Source of the DNA: Chrysomallon squamiferum
Lineage: Eukaryota > Mollusca > Gastropoda > Neomphalida > Peltospiridae
Reading direction: 5' to 3'
Length of the DNA stretch: 20,000 nt
Assembly: GCA_012295275.1 (NCBI GenBank)
Contig: CM022670.1
Span: 35,372,801-35,392,800, forward strand
Below, piece by piece: positions 8,761 through 17,748 of this stretch. Positions within the stretch are counted from its first letter, which is position 1, and every line of letters begins with the position of its first letter. Under the pieces are notes generated by a model, which worked only from the letters and a program-made list of their open reading frames with translations, was not told where the DNA came from and did no database searches. The translations under genes were made by a program, and so were the position numbers.

Positions 8761-8794
8761 TCAGCTGATCAGCTGAAAGCATTCAACTCAGCTG
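8761..8794. promoter_or_regulatory. 16-bp palindrome with tandem CAGCTG E-boxes plus a third E-box
   Basis: TCAGCTGATCAGCTGA (8761-8776) equals its own reverse complement and holds two CAGCTG E-boxes. A third CAGCTG lies at 8789-8794. CAGCTG is a class A bHLH site. Clustering suggests a regulatory element, but binding is inferred only. Confidence 0.35.
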
Positions 8795-9112
8795 CTGCAG
8801 AGAAAGCCTTTCTTAATATTTCTTTTGTGTGTGTATACATATATATATATATTATTTATTTATTACAGTCCTCGTTAATGACTGGAACCCGCGTTTTTGC
8901 TGATTTTTCTGTCAGGCTTAAATCGCGTTAACATGGGTCAGTGGTGGGAGGGGGATTAGGTTCGTTTCATTTTCGATAGCGTACATATATGCTGCACACC
9001 CCGGCTCTTACAATGAATGCTAACGTTAGAAAGAATTCGGCCTAATTATATATAAAAAAAATCTTGTGTTGTCTGAGTGCCTAGGTTTAATGAAAAACAC
9101 ACCTGCAGTAGA

Positions 9113-9173
9113 GGGGTTGTGTAGAGGAGGGGGAGGTGGTGCGTGGGTGCCGTGACGGGGGAAGGGGGGGAGA
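9113..9173 (+). other. G-rich strip with G-quadruplex potential
   Basis: Runs of four to seven G (GGGG, GGGGG, GGG, GGGGG, GGGGGGG) fall within 60 bases of an otherwise AT-rich region. The last three runs, separated by short loops, satisfy a three-tetrad quadruplex pattern if the terminal G7 is split. The Pro-rich minus-strand frame (9026-9274) is a by-product. Confidence 0.55.
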
Positions 9174-9560
9174 AACACTCGCTGCACACACGTGTTCCAG
9201 CTGGGTGTCGTGTTACGTAACGGTCTCGGGGTTAATGACGGAGGTTGGTGTGATTGCGATAGTTCACGGAACATATGGCAGTGCGAATGATTGATGAAGA
9301 TTCATAAATATTAATGTCTTCGAGTTCTTGTGCAATTAAATTATCGGTATACCGCTGGAAGTTGCGGTTTTTAAGATGCTTTAATAGATGAATAACCGTT
9401 TTTTTTTAAAGTGGGAGTTGTGTACGTGTGTCAAGGAATGTTATAACAACTTTTTTTTAGATTTTTAATCTTTGTTCTTTATTAGAATCATCAAAGTTTT
9501 AAAAACAAATATGGATCGTCATTGATTATCTACCTAAACAAACATGGAAGCAAACTCACA
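9174..9560. other. Gene-free unique sequence
   Basis: Some complex, CpG-bearing sequence to about 9290, then AT-rich. No frame or repeat supported. Confidence 0.45.
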
Positions 9561-9564
9561 CAAA

Positions 9565-9642
9565 CACATACATACCCATACATAAATAAATAAATATATA
9601 TATATATATATATATATTTATGTATGTATGGGTACATATATG
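9565..9642. repeat. AT-cored imperfect palindrome (arms 9565-9592 and 9615-9642)
   Basis: The left arm reads CACATACATACCCATACATA and continues AATAAATA. The reverse complement of the right arm matches it at 24 of 28 positions. The 22-bp spacer is pure TA, so the whole 78 bp can extrude as a cruciform or fold as RNA. The CCC/GGG core within the arms shows that the match is more than repeat composition. Confidence 0.75.
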
Positions 9643-9913
9643 CATACATATATACATACGTATATACATACAAACATACATACATTCTTTAATAAAGACA
9701 CTACAAAAATATTAGAATTATTGATCAGTATTACAAATGTGTGCTTATATATGATACTAAAATTACTGATCACTAATGGGAATGTATTTAATGATGTATC
9801 TGTGTGGAATTTATATATATGTTTATAGCTAAAATAACTCTTCAAAGTAAAATTAGAATGAAAAAGTGTGTGTGTTAATGAATTATAAACAATCAAACAC
9901 ACACGCACACAAC

Positions 9914-10048
9914 ACAGATGATATATATTTACAAATTTACATACGCACACACACGCACACACACACACACACACAAAGATGATATATATTTACAAATTTA
10001 CATACGCACACACACACACACACAGACACACGCACACACACACATACA
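9914..10048. repeat. 61-bp tandem duplication with CA repeats
   Basis: AGATGATATATATTTACAAA followed by TTTACATACGCACACACAC occurs at 9916 and again, identically over about 39 bases, at 9977. Each copy is followed by CA/CGCA repeat. The exact match suggests a recent duplication. Confidence 0.9.
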
Positions 10049-10387
10049 CGTACATTTGGAATACAAATGGTCTCTGATAATACTGAGAAAAGCGTGACAA
10101 ACAGAGCACATGGCAGCTACCACGTGAATCTCGCAGCGATCTCGTCCGTGGGTCGAGATTTTGAATATGAATGCCTTGTCAGTGGTTTCCTATATCCGAT
10201 CTTGTTAATGAAAACTCGATAGCTTTGCAAATGGCATATGTTAACACAGTATCCAGTGTAACGACGGTCAGCGCCGTTACAAATGTCAAATCATATTCAC
10301 AATGCTTCCCTGATCAAATGCCAAGAAAATCTGTTCATTTCGGTATTCTTCAGATATTTTGATACGTTCTTAAAAAAATATAAATAA
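10049..10387. other. Repeat-free island with a CACGTG site and a GC-rich stem-loop
   Basis: Contains CACGTG (10121-10126), several CpGs around 10130-10165, and a stem-loop at 10258-10280 (arms GTAACGACG and CGCCGTTAC, one mismatch, five-base loop). A 63-codon plus-strand frame (10171-10362) is rich in Ser, Val and Thr but has no recognisable motif or splice context, and I do not call it. A regulatory element is possible. Confidence 0.35.
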
Positions 10388-10450
10388 ATAATGATAATAA
10401 ATATGGGATAATAATAATAATAATAATGATAATTTTAAAAAAAATGATGA
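10388..10450. repeat. (AAT)n/(ATG)n degenerate triplets
   Basis: ATA/AAT units with a few ATG units, continuing as degenerate ATGATT triplets to about 10470. Confidence 0.8.
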
Positions 10451-10520
10451 TTATGATGATTATCATTTTGATGAGTGAATAAATGAATATACTGAGTGTC
10501 AAATAAATATAAATATATGT

Positions 10521-10522
<2 letters not shown>

Positions 10523-10574
<52 letters not shown>
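10523..10574. repeat. (AC)26 microsatellite
   Basis: Pure AC dinucleotides, with a TA tract shortly after (10586-10599). Confidence 0.96.
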
Positions 10575-10577
<3 letters not shown>

Positions 10578-10599
10578 AAATTCGATATATATATATATA

Positions 10600-11018
10600 A
10601 ACTAAATAAAAAATGAGGCAAAAAACAAACAAAACAGTGATAAATAAATAAATAAATTGACGCATTTATAAATGGGTTAGAATGCTGTAGTGGTTCATAT
10701 TTGTTAGACTGTTAATACGTGTCACTGGTGTAGACTACCAGATTAGGTGGCATAATCTGTTATAGAATGGTTGAAAACAAACTGTAAAACATGAGCATTA
10801 TTTTACTTTGATGTTTGTCCACGGCAGTTTTACAGTGTAATTTTTATTATCGAATATACATTAGAAGCTGTTATATATGTTTCTATAGATTTAATTAGCA
10901 TTTGGATGTTATCGATTGTTTGAAGAAAAAAAAAAAAAAATAATAATCCAGGGTTTTCTTTAATTGAATTTCAGATCATTGGTTATTTGTAAATTAAAAT
11001 ATCTAATGAGTTATTCGT

Positions 11019-11020
<2 letters not shown>
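10600..11020. other. Gene-free AT-rich unique sequence
   Basis: Contains only short AAAT units (about 10640-10656) and an A-run (10925-10939). No coding or regulatory signal seen. Confidence 0.5.

Positions 11021-11086
<66 letters not shown>
11021..11086. repeat. (TC)33 microsatellite
   Basis: Pure TC dinucleotides. A Ser/Leu frame across it is an artefact. Confidence 0.97.
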
Positions 11087-11089
<3 letters not shown>

Positions 11090-11830
11090 TTCATTTAATT
11101 ATTTTTTCTTTCTGTAGTGTGATTATTTACTTGTTTGTTTACAAATTTAGATTATTTATTTATAAAAGGAGCATAAGTTTATTTGTTCACGAACATTCCA
11201 AATATACTGTAAATGTATTAATCACAGAAAAATAGAAGCGATAATATTCATTAACATGTGTTTTCTATAGAAGTCGTTGCCTCAATAAACTGACTGATCG
11301 ACCTATATTATAATCACATTTATATGTGTGTTCTGTTTTGCTCAGTACATTGGCATGTCCATTGATAAACCGATGCATTAATAAACAGTAAATCAGCAGA
11401 TGTCGGGAAATAAGTCATAGATAACTGGCCGTGAAAATAAGCATTTTTTTTTAGGTAAATGTATATTGTGTAGATACACGCACTGTCTGTTGTGTTTTAA
11501 ATTCGTCCGTATTTAGAGTTCCACGTTATAATTGTTAATATTTAACTGTAAATAAATGTGCATGCTCTCTGTTCAGTTTTGTTTATAAAAGAAATGAAAT
11601 AATATAAATTAAATCAAATCAAATCAGAATGAAATGAAACAAAAGAAAGTAAATTCATTAGAAAAAAACGAGGATTCTTAAAAGGATTCTTGTTTACTAC
11701 ATATGTGTTCATGTTGTGATTATTTCGTCCTACAGACCGGATTACTGGCATAAATTGCGAAAGAAAACAAGAAGAGGTATACTGCACAATATTGTAGCCA
11801 CGTTTATTTCTGATTATCAGGCAGTCGAAA
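11087..11830. other. Gene-free AT-rich unique sequence
   Basis: Nearly free of microsatellites apart from a short AAATC run (about 11609-11627). The minus-strand frame 11614-11868 has no codon bias or motif and is taken as chance. Confidence 0.5.
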
Positions 11831-11837
11831 CGATATA

Positions 11838-12033
11838 ATCGATTAAAAATATCGATATTGTTATACATGTTCTGTACAGTGCAATCTGATGCTGTGCCAA
11901 TATTAATACTGTGTCATCGGATACGAATTCAATGAACTTGCCAAATTTGTATTAGCTCCATGGTCACATATCTATTATTTATCGATTCTTTGCAACTGCC
12001 GTTTATCGATTTGATTCACCGCCAGCTATCGAT
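11838..12033. promoter_or_regulatory. Cluster of five ATCGAT sites, three with ~24-bp phasing
   Basis: ATCGAT occurs at 11838, 11851, 11981, 12005 and 12028. The second lies within the perfect 12-bp palindrome AATATCGATATT (11848-11859). The last three form a 24/23-bp phased set, each followed by T; the first two of these also have GCC about 12 bases on. Related TATCGAATCG follows at about 12071. At 70% A+T one ATCGAT is expected per about 3 kb. ATCGAT is the core recognised by CUT/Onecut homeodomain proteins, and TATCGATA is the insect DREF site. An enhancer or insulator is inferred. Confidence 0.4.
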
Positions 12034-12507
12034 TATATGTAATACAATGTCCAATTGTTCTTCGAGTCAAATATCGAATCGCCTTTGTAGTTGTGTCTCA
12101 GAATATACAAAATCAAGTAAATGCAGCCGATCACCACATCAAAGTATAATTAAGCATGTATTAGTATTCAATACAAATTAGTGGTTATATATTTAACTAC
12201 GTTTTTTATTTTTATTTTTTTTCCTTTCTTGAAAGATAACTATCGTCTTCGTTTTTGTGCAGCCCTTCAAGGCGAACTTAAACGTCTAGCAACATATAAC
12301 ATTTAAAACAATATCTCGTATATAAACTAAACAATATGTTATGTTGTGAATCTTTACTTGTTATGTTAACTTATTATCTTAAAAAAGACACACAAAAAAA
12401 GAGAGAAAAGAAAAGAAATCGACTGGAGGATTGAAATTTTGAATGTAAATATTTAACACAATCCAACAAACCAGCCTTGACAAGTTTGAAAGAACCGTTA
12501 CGAATTC
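12034..12507. other. Gene-free AT-rich unique sequence
   Basis: No repeat array, frame or splice context seen. A short purine patch (about 12395-12415) is the only compositional feature. Confidence 0.45.

Positions 12508-12569
<62 letters not shown>
12508..12569. repeat. (AT)n/(TG)22 compound microsatellite
   Basis: AT tract (12508-12524) passing into about 22 TG units (12525-12569). Both parts favour non-B DNA (cruciform and Z-DNA). Confidence 0.96.
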
Positions 12570-12571
<2 letters not shown>

Positions 12572-13020
12572 CGTAAAGCTGTATTTCAGTATTTTGTAAC
12601 GAGTTTCAAAACCACAGACAAAATAGTTCCATAAACTGACCTTGATGCACTGGCGATACATTAAACCAGATGACGGTACAACCAAGTTAAACAGGTGTGA
12701 TACGCATCTACTGAATAAAAAATCATCTAATATTCAGGAACCAGCTGGGACGGAAGATTAACAAAGAACTAACAAAACGAGGTAATCAAACAGATAATAA
12801 AAAAAAGTCAATCGCATCACTGTGATTCATCCGTCCTGTTTCACAGATATTTCTCCAACAGTCGGTGTTCTGATTCTCTGATAAACCCATTCTCTGATTA
12901 CTAAATAACCTCATCCATATAAATACGTCGTCATAACTTTAGTTTTTAACCATTAAATAGTTTAACTGTGGTTGACGACAGGGAAATAAAAATAAACGGA
13001 TAAACAGTTACGTTTGGGTA
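12570..13020. other. Gene-free unique sequence
   Basis: Moderately complex sequence. No frame of note, no splice pair, no inverted repeat that I could support. Confidence 0.45.
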
Positions 13021-13027
13021 AGTAACT

Positions 13028-13067
13028 CTGTATGTATGTATGTAGATATGGATATACGTATATCTAC

Positions 13068-13099
<32 letters not shown>

Positions 13100-13172
13100 T
13101 TTTGTGTATATATATATGTATGTATGTGTGTGTATAGATATGTATGCATATATGTTTGTGTGTGTGTGTGTG

Positions 13173-13212
<40 letters not shown>

Positions 13213-13260
13213 CGTATGCATATATGTTTGTGTGAATGTATACACACACATGTACGTGGG
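13028..13260. repeat. TATG/TG/TA array with a 72-bp duplication and an 11-bp-arm hairpin
   Basis: TATGTAGATAT (13039-13049) pairs perfectly with ATATCTACATA (13060-13070) over a 10-bp loop. The landmark TAGATAYGTATGCATATATG followed by TTTGTGTG occurs at 13135 and again at 13207, a 72-base step that spans a TG tract. Cys/Val and His/Thr frames on the two strands are artefacts of the repeat. Confidence 0.9.
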
Positions 13261-13823
13261 TTTAGCTGTATATTTATAACTGCATTGACGAAAACCTTTC
13301 TGTATGTTTATTTTATTTGCATGGCATCACATCTTCTTAACAAAACACGTCTGTTTACATAATACAATATGTAGCAGGAGACACGGCTTAATGACGGAAT
13401 TTACAGAACCGACGCATTAATTCTAAAATCATCCGTCCACTAATAAACGTATTATCTCGAGTTACGTCTAAAACAACACTTGCTGATGGTGCTTTCCATT
13501 CTTGTTCCAGTGCGTGTTTAAACATTTATCAGTTCTTTCACAACTCACTGCGACGAAGTCCATTTGAACTCGATTCTATACTTGGATGTAGAATAATCAA
13601 TTAAGTTGTAGCAGGACAAACTGGTGCCAAGTACATTCAACGCTTCCAGTGTGTGTTGCCCTTTGGTATATAGAGTGTGGGTGGGAAACGTGGAAGTGAA
13701 TACAGTTACATGCGGCCATCTGGGATTTATATCATGTGTGTATGATGTCATAAGGCAGATCAGGCATTTTGTTTGTATATGCATGTGGGCGTGGGCGTGC
13801 CTCTGCGTGTACGTATATGATGG

Positions 13824-13825
<2 letters not shown>
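13261..13825. other. Gene-free unique sequence
   Basis: A 560-bp complex stretch. Overlapping frames (13545-13784 minus; 13624 onward plus) show no motif and no clear codon bias. Nothing else is supported. Confidence 0.45.

Positions 13826-13904
<79 letters not shown>
13826..13904. repeat. (TC)39 microsatellite
   Basis: Pure tract of 79 bases, then TCTG/TCTC variants to about 13930. Confidence 0.97.
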
Positions 13905-13908
<4 letters not shown>

Positions 13909-13930
13909 GTCTCTCTGTCTCTCTCTTTCT

Positions 13931-14872
13931 ATGACGTTGTAAAGCATAACAGGCCTTAAGTTACACTTAACGTATTATTTCAGGCCTCCATTAACATATA
14001 TCTACGATGTTACGAGTCATTCCTTAATTTATAAACTGAGGAGTTTACTTCTGTCATATTTCATAAGGCAAGTCAGCCATTTGAGTTTCCTTTCGTAACG
14101 TTTAAGACAAAAATTAACCATCAAAATGGCAATAAAAACAACAACAACAAAAAAAAAAAGATAATAAAATAAGAAGGAGAAAAACAGTGTGTCAGTACAG
14201 AAAAACACTCCGCATTAAAATTTGATCTAAAGCATATCTATGACTTTGTAAGACAGGAAAGACCGTTTATAAGGTGGAAGAAAAAGTAAAATATCACGTG
14301 AAATCGGCGAGACGTCAAAAAAAGAACGTGACAATAAACCATGTTAGAACAAAAAACGTTGGTACTACTCATTTTTAAACTTACTTTTTACGTTCGTGGC
14401 AGTCATCTTTTTGTATGTATTGTAAATAAAAGGAAAACAATGGATTTTTGCTACTTAAACAAGCAGTCATTATAATTTATTATCATTACATTCCTACGTG
14501 TCATACAGTACTTAATACAGTTTTTTTTTTTTTTTTTTTTTGATTTTTAAGGAATTATTTAAGAAAAATTTCAAAGATCACCAGTGCATTTAAAACCATT
14601 TTTTAAGATTATCTCCTGCATTGGCAACATCATGTCTATCGAAATGAACTCTGTGTTTAAAAAAGATACTGAACTCAGTATCATACAAATATAGTGGTAG
14701 AGAAGAGCATAAATAATTGCATGTTTCTTTATTGCTGAGGTTGCTATAGTGGTGGCGGGCTCTTTAATTATTTATGACATCAGCTTGGTGCAGTTTAGAT
14801 AGAATTATTAATGTTTACTGTAGCAATGTGGAGCTAAGCCCCTGGAGGGTTTAAATATGTAATTATGTTTAT
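13931..14872. other. Gene-free AT-rich sequence with a TCACGTGA site
   Basis: A long stretch with little structure. The palindrome TCACGTGA (14294-14301) is a bHLH-ZIP site (MITF/TFE/USF type), followed by GACGTCA (14311-14317) and AACGTGAC (about 14325). These give three ACGT-core words in 40 bases. A T-run fills 14521-14541. A homeodomain-style AT patch with ATTTATGACATCAGC lies near 14770. No coding signal. Confidence 0.4.
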
Positions 14873-15017
14873 ATGTTTAGGTCTATGTTTCTGTGTGTGT
14901 GTCTCTATATGTGTATGTGTATGTATGAATGTGTTTTGTGTATCGGTATGTACGTAACTAGAAATGATTATGTATGTGTGTGTGTGGCTGTGTGTGTGCG
15001 TGTACGTGTACGTGTAC

Positions 15018-15145
<128 letters not shown>

Positions 15146-15199
15146 ACAAACGTGTGTACGTAGATTTGCACTTAACCAAATATATGAACTAATAATTTT

Positions 15200-15650
15200 C
15201 CTTTACTGAGATACGAAACAAAACAGCATCTCGGTGAACGTTTAGGCTCACCGTTATTGGAGACATTTATATATCTAATCAGTTTGTTGAAGCACGCCTG
15301 CTCTGGTTTTTAGTCTTGACAGACAGGTCCAAGACAGGATTCATTTCCTGCCACTGCTTAGATTTATGCTCGCATGGGCGAATCGGCATTTTCTGCCGTG
15401 CATTCAATCAAGAAGACAGAGGCTGTAAACAAACAAAGAGATCGCTCGGGTTTCATGCCGGCACCTTGGGAGACTCGCCAATCACTAATGTTAAGTGACT
15501 ATGAGAACCGCCTCGTAATTTGATTAATTACCCAGAGTTTGTTTCAAGTTAGCCGCGTACACAAAGAATTACGCGGTCTGTAAACTTATTTTAGCCTCGG
15601 CGAATTCGAGGAATTTCTGATGTTTCAGGTGCAGGCAGTTAAGAGAGAAT
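15200..15650. promoter_or_regulatory. Repeat-free island with several GC-rich stem-loops; candidate conserved non-coding element
   Basis: Balanced, CpG-bearing sequence between two arrays. Stem-loops: CGGTGA/TCACCG (about 15231-15252), CGGCA/TGCCG (15384-15398), CCGCGTA/TACGCGG (15553-15576, perfect 7-bp arms) and CCTCG/CGAGG (15595-15611). It also holds forkhead-like GTAAACAAACAAAG (about 15425-15438, with a Sox-like ACAAAG) and homeodomain-like TTTGATTAATTACCC (about 15520). A plus-strand frame is open for about 86 codons (15239-15498), with the Cys-rich part ISCHCLDLCSHGRIGIFCRA. It has no ATG and no match to a family I know. It could be an enhancer, a structured RNA, or less likely an exon. 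Confidence 0.3.
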
Positions 15651-15660
15651 AATCATGTCG

Positions 15661-15671
15661 TGTTTTTGTTT

Positions 15672-15726
<55 letters not shown>

Positions 15727-15741
15727 TTTTTTTTTTTTTTT
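15661..15741. repeat. ~80-bp near-pure poly-T
   Basis: T-run broken only by one G, one C and one A. It is the longest mononucleotide tract in the window. A poly-A tail of a minus-strand retrocopy was considered, but no poly-A signal or target duplication supports it. Confidence 0.95.
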
Positions 15742-16003
15742 ATGTGGACTAATTAGTAACAGGAAGAGATAATAACGTCTTAATTTGTCTTGAGGTTTTT
15801 TGATTAAAGACCCGGAAAAGAATGGGTTATGGATCTTTTTCAGTGTATTTATTCTTACTATATTGAGAATTATTAACTCCATATGCGGACGTATGTATAT
15901 ATACGTCGATAAAAATTTATCATTTAATTTATTGCCAGTTTGTAATACCATTCAGACACTTATATTTTGAGATAAGTTTATGTGTAAGCTAGTTTGGACG
16001 TAA
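15742..16003. other. Gene-free AT-rich unique sequence
   Basis: Short palindromic words (GTATATATAC near 15895) only. No frame of interest. Confidence 0.45.
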
Positions 16004-16171
16004 GTCTCATTCATCATAATCCCCAGCAGAAAACGACCACGAAGAAAGCATCGACGAGGAAGCCAGAGAAAGGAAACAAATCGTAACAGATCTCAGATCG
16101 ATTTGCGAATAAACGCGAATCTGTGCCGAATCAGACACGAGCACGGCGCGTCTCTTTTTATTATGCACTAA
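16004..16171 (+). other. Basic-residue-rich open stretch, possible exon or CpG element
   Basis: After a TAA at 16001-16003 the plus strand is open for 55 codons, reading SRKRPRRKHRRGSQRKETNR early on, and ends at a TAA (16169-16171). The next frame reads QKTTTKKASTRKPEKGNKS and then a stop, which looks like a histone-tail or nuclear-protein C-terminus. An acceptor-like CATAATCCCCAG precedes both (AG ends near 16026). No ATG lies at the start. Both readings may simply reflect a purine-rich, CGA-rich sequence. A stem-loop (GATTTGCG/CGCGAATC) lies at about 16101-16122. Confidence 0.15.
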
Positions 16172-16586
16172 ACATTCGCTTGTCCCTTCACTTATACATT
16201 CATAGGTGGACTAAATTATTCACTCACTGAATAAAGCTTTATTTTTTTCTAAAAAAAAAAAAAAAACCCCAGATGTTTCGGCAGATCAAAGAAACCATTA
16301 TGAATCGATATTTAGCAGTAGCTTCGCTCACACGACGTCAGAAATGGCCGTCAGAATGAGTGCATGTAGAGCATGAAGCTCTTTCACGTGTGTTTGAACA
16401 CAAAATCATTCTGGTGTGTGTTTCGTAAATATAAATATAAAAAAATAAATAAAATCGTCACACGTGTTCCCTCTAACTATAACCACTGCAAATTGCGTTT
16501 CACGGTCCGATGAATAACCGTTATAATGCACCATTTTTCTCTCTTTTGGCGAAGCAGAACGTGCTGGTCATGAGAGGAATTGTAAT
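16172..16586. other. Gene-free unique sequence with A-run and CACGTG
   Basis: Contains an A-run (16252-16266), CACGTG at 16385-16390 and scattered CpGs. No coding support. Confidence 0.4.
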
Positions 16587-16590
16587 ATTA

Positions 16591-16610
16591 GAGAGAGAGA
16601 GAGAGAGAGA
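16591..16610. repeat. (GA)10 microsatellite
   Basis: Short pure GA tract inside otherwise complex sequence. Confidence 0.9.
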
Positions 16611-16731
16611 TTTAATAAAAACCAGTGCATTCAGCGGAGCGGGAGTTAAACGTTCCAGTGATACATATATACGTTTTACCATTGGTTTATTTCGTTCCAT
16701 GCTCCGTGTTTTCTTAATATTATCCGCGTGT

Positions 16732-16741
16732 TAATCGATAA
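16732..16741. promoter_or_regulatory. TAATCGATAA, CUT-homeodomain-type site
   Basis: A full match to the CUX-type motif within a complex, CpG-bearing island (16500-16830). It is the same core word that clusters at 11838-12033. Function is inferred from the motif only. Confidence 0.3.
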
Positions 16742-16932
16742 CCCTGGAAGTCCAGATTCGAGAACGCTGTCAGGTCTGGAATTTCCATTGATCTGCGAGT
16801 AACGTAAACTTCAGCCATTATCTGCCATCTTTCATTTATTTTCTGATCTGTAACCACTTATATTTATTTAATTACTGGTTCTAGTTTTTGTTAGCTATTT
16901 TCTTTTTTTGTAGACATCAAAATTGGATTGTA

Positions 16933-17024
<92 letters not shown>

Positions 17025-17030
17025 TTTAAA
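16933..17030. repeat. (ATT)20/(TTTTTA)n compound microsatellite
   Basis: ATT units to about 16994, then TTTTTA and TTTTA units to about 17028. The poly-Ile and poly-Tyr frames are artefacts. Confidence 0.96.
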
Positions 17031-17191
17031 AATTGTTATCAAATACAAATTATTTTTTTGTTATGTTTCGGCCTTCTTTATTTACACATTTCAATGAAGA
17101 GGAAATCTTCCTTTCACTTCTTGTAATGGCAAAACGTAAATATCCTTTCAGAATCCCAAATAATAAACAAGTAATTCCAAGATCGTTTTTT

Positions 17192-17194
<3 letters not shown>

Positions 17195-17230
<36 letters not shown>
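17195..17230. repeat. (AC)18 microsatellite, left part of a foldback
   Basis: Pure AC tract. Its right half is the outer part of the left arm of the inverted repeat at 17209-17342. Confidence 0.96.
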
Positions 17231-17236
<6 letters not shown>

Positions 17237-17342
17237 ATATATATATTTATATATATGGATGGGTTTGTGTATTTGTGTGTGTGTGTGTTTAAAACGTTCT
17301 TTAAATATATATATCTGTTTGTGTGTGTGTGTGTGTGTGTGT
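17209..17342. repeat. Inverted repeat with perfect 41-bp arms and a 52-bp spacer
   Basis: The left arm (17209-17249) is eleven AC units then AAACAGATATATATATTTA. The right arm (17302-17342) is its exact reverse complement. The non-repeat core AAACAGAT/ATCTGTTT shows that the pairing is not only AC against TG. A second, nested pairing exists: CGTTTTTTAAAACACAC at the left edge (about 17185) matches the reverse of GTGTGTTTAAAACG (about 17283-17296) with a small gap. Transcribed, either fold would give a long RNA duplex. Confidence 0.9.
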
Positions 17343-17345
17343 TTG

Positions 17346-17748
17346 TGTGCGTGGTGCGTTATGATTATAAAAAATAGAAGGCTGGATCATTCCATCCAGT
17401 CAACAGTTGAATGCATAATTACATCTTTAGTTTTACTGACGAGTTATTAAGATACACAGAAATAGCGATATTTATAAACAGACATCCAGTGACAAGCACG
17501 CATGAACACGCATCCATACTTACGTAAAGATGCCGCTTTTGTTGCTGACGTCGTTTACATCAGTATTACGGTATTTTTCTCGTTAAATGATGGAAAATTA
17601 ATCAATGTACTTGAGTGCTGTCGTTAAATAAAACAATTACACGAGTTTAAAATCCTTTTTGTTTTTTCTTCTTTTTTTGGCGTCATAAAGATTTTGTTAT
17701 CCGTCATAAAAAAACATTATCGAATCAGTAGTTAACTGTAGTGTAACG
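17346..17748. other. Gene-free unique sequence
   Basis: AT-rich with a few CpGs near 17500-17580. No frame, motif or repeat that I can support. Confidence 0.45.

Noticed and set aside
10171-10362. 63-codon plus-strand frame as a gene
   Set aside because: The start context is ordinary, there is no motif, no splice signals and no supporting codon bias.
11614-11868. 84-codon minus-strand frame
   Set aside because: AT-rich codons throughout, no motif, no splice context.
12946-13279. His/Thr-rich and Cys/Val-rich frames on both strands
   Set aside because: Six overlapping frames all derive from TATG/TG/TA repeats.
15661-15741. Poly-A tail of a minus-strand retrotransposed copy
   Set aside because: There is no poly-A signal next to the tract on the minus strand, no target duplication, and no coding relic in the adjacent sequence.
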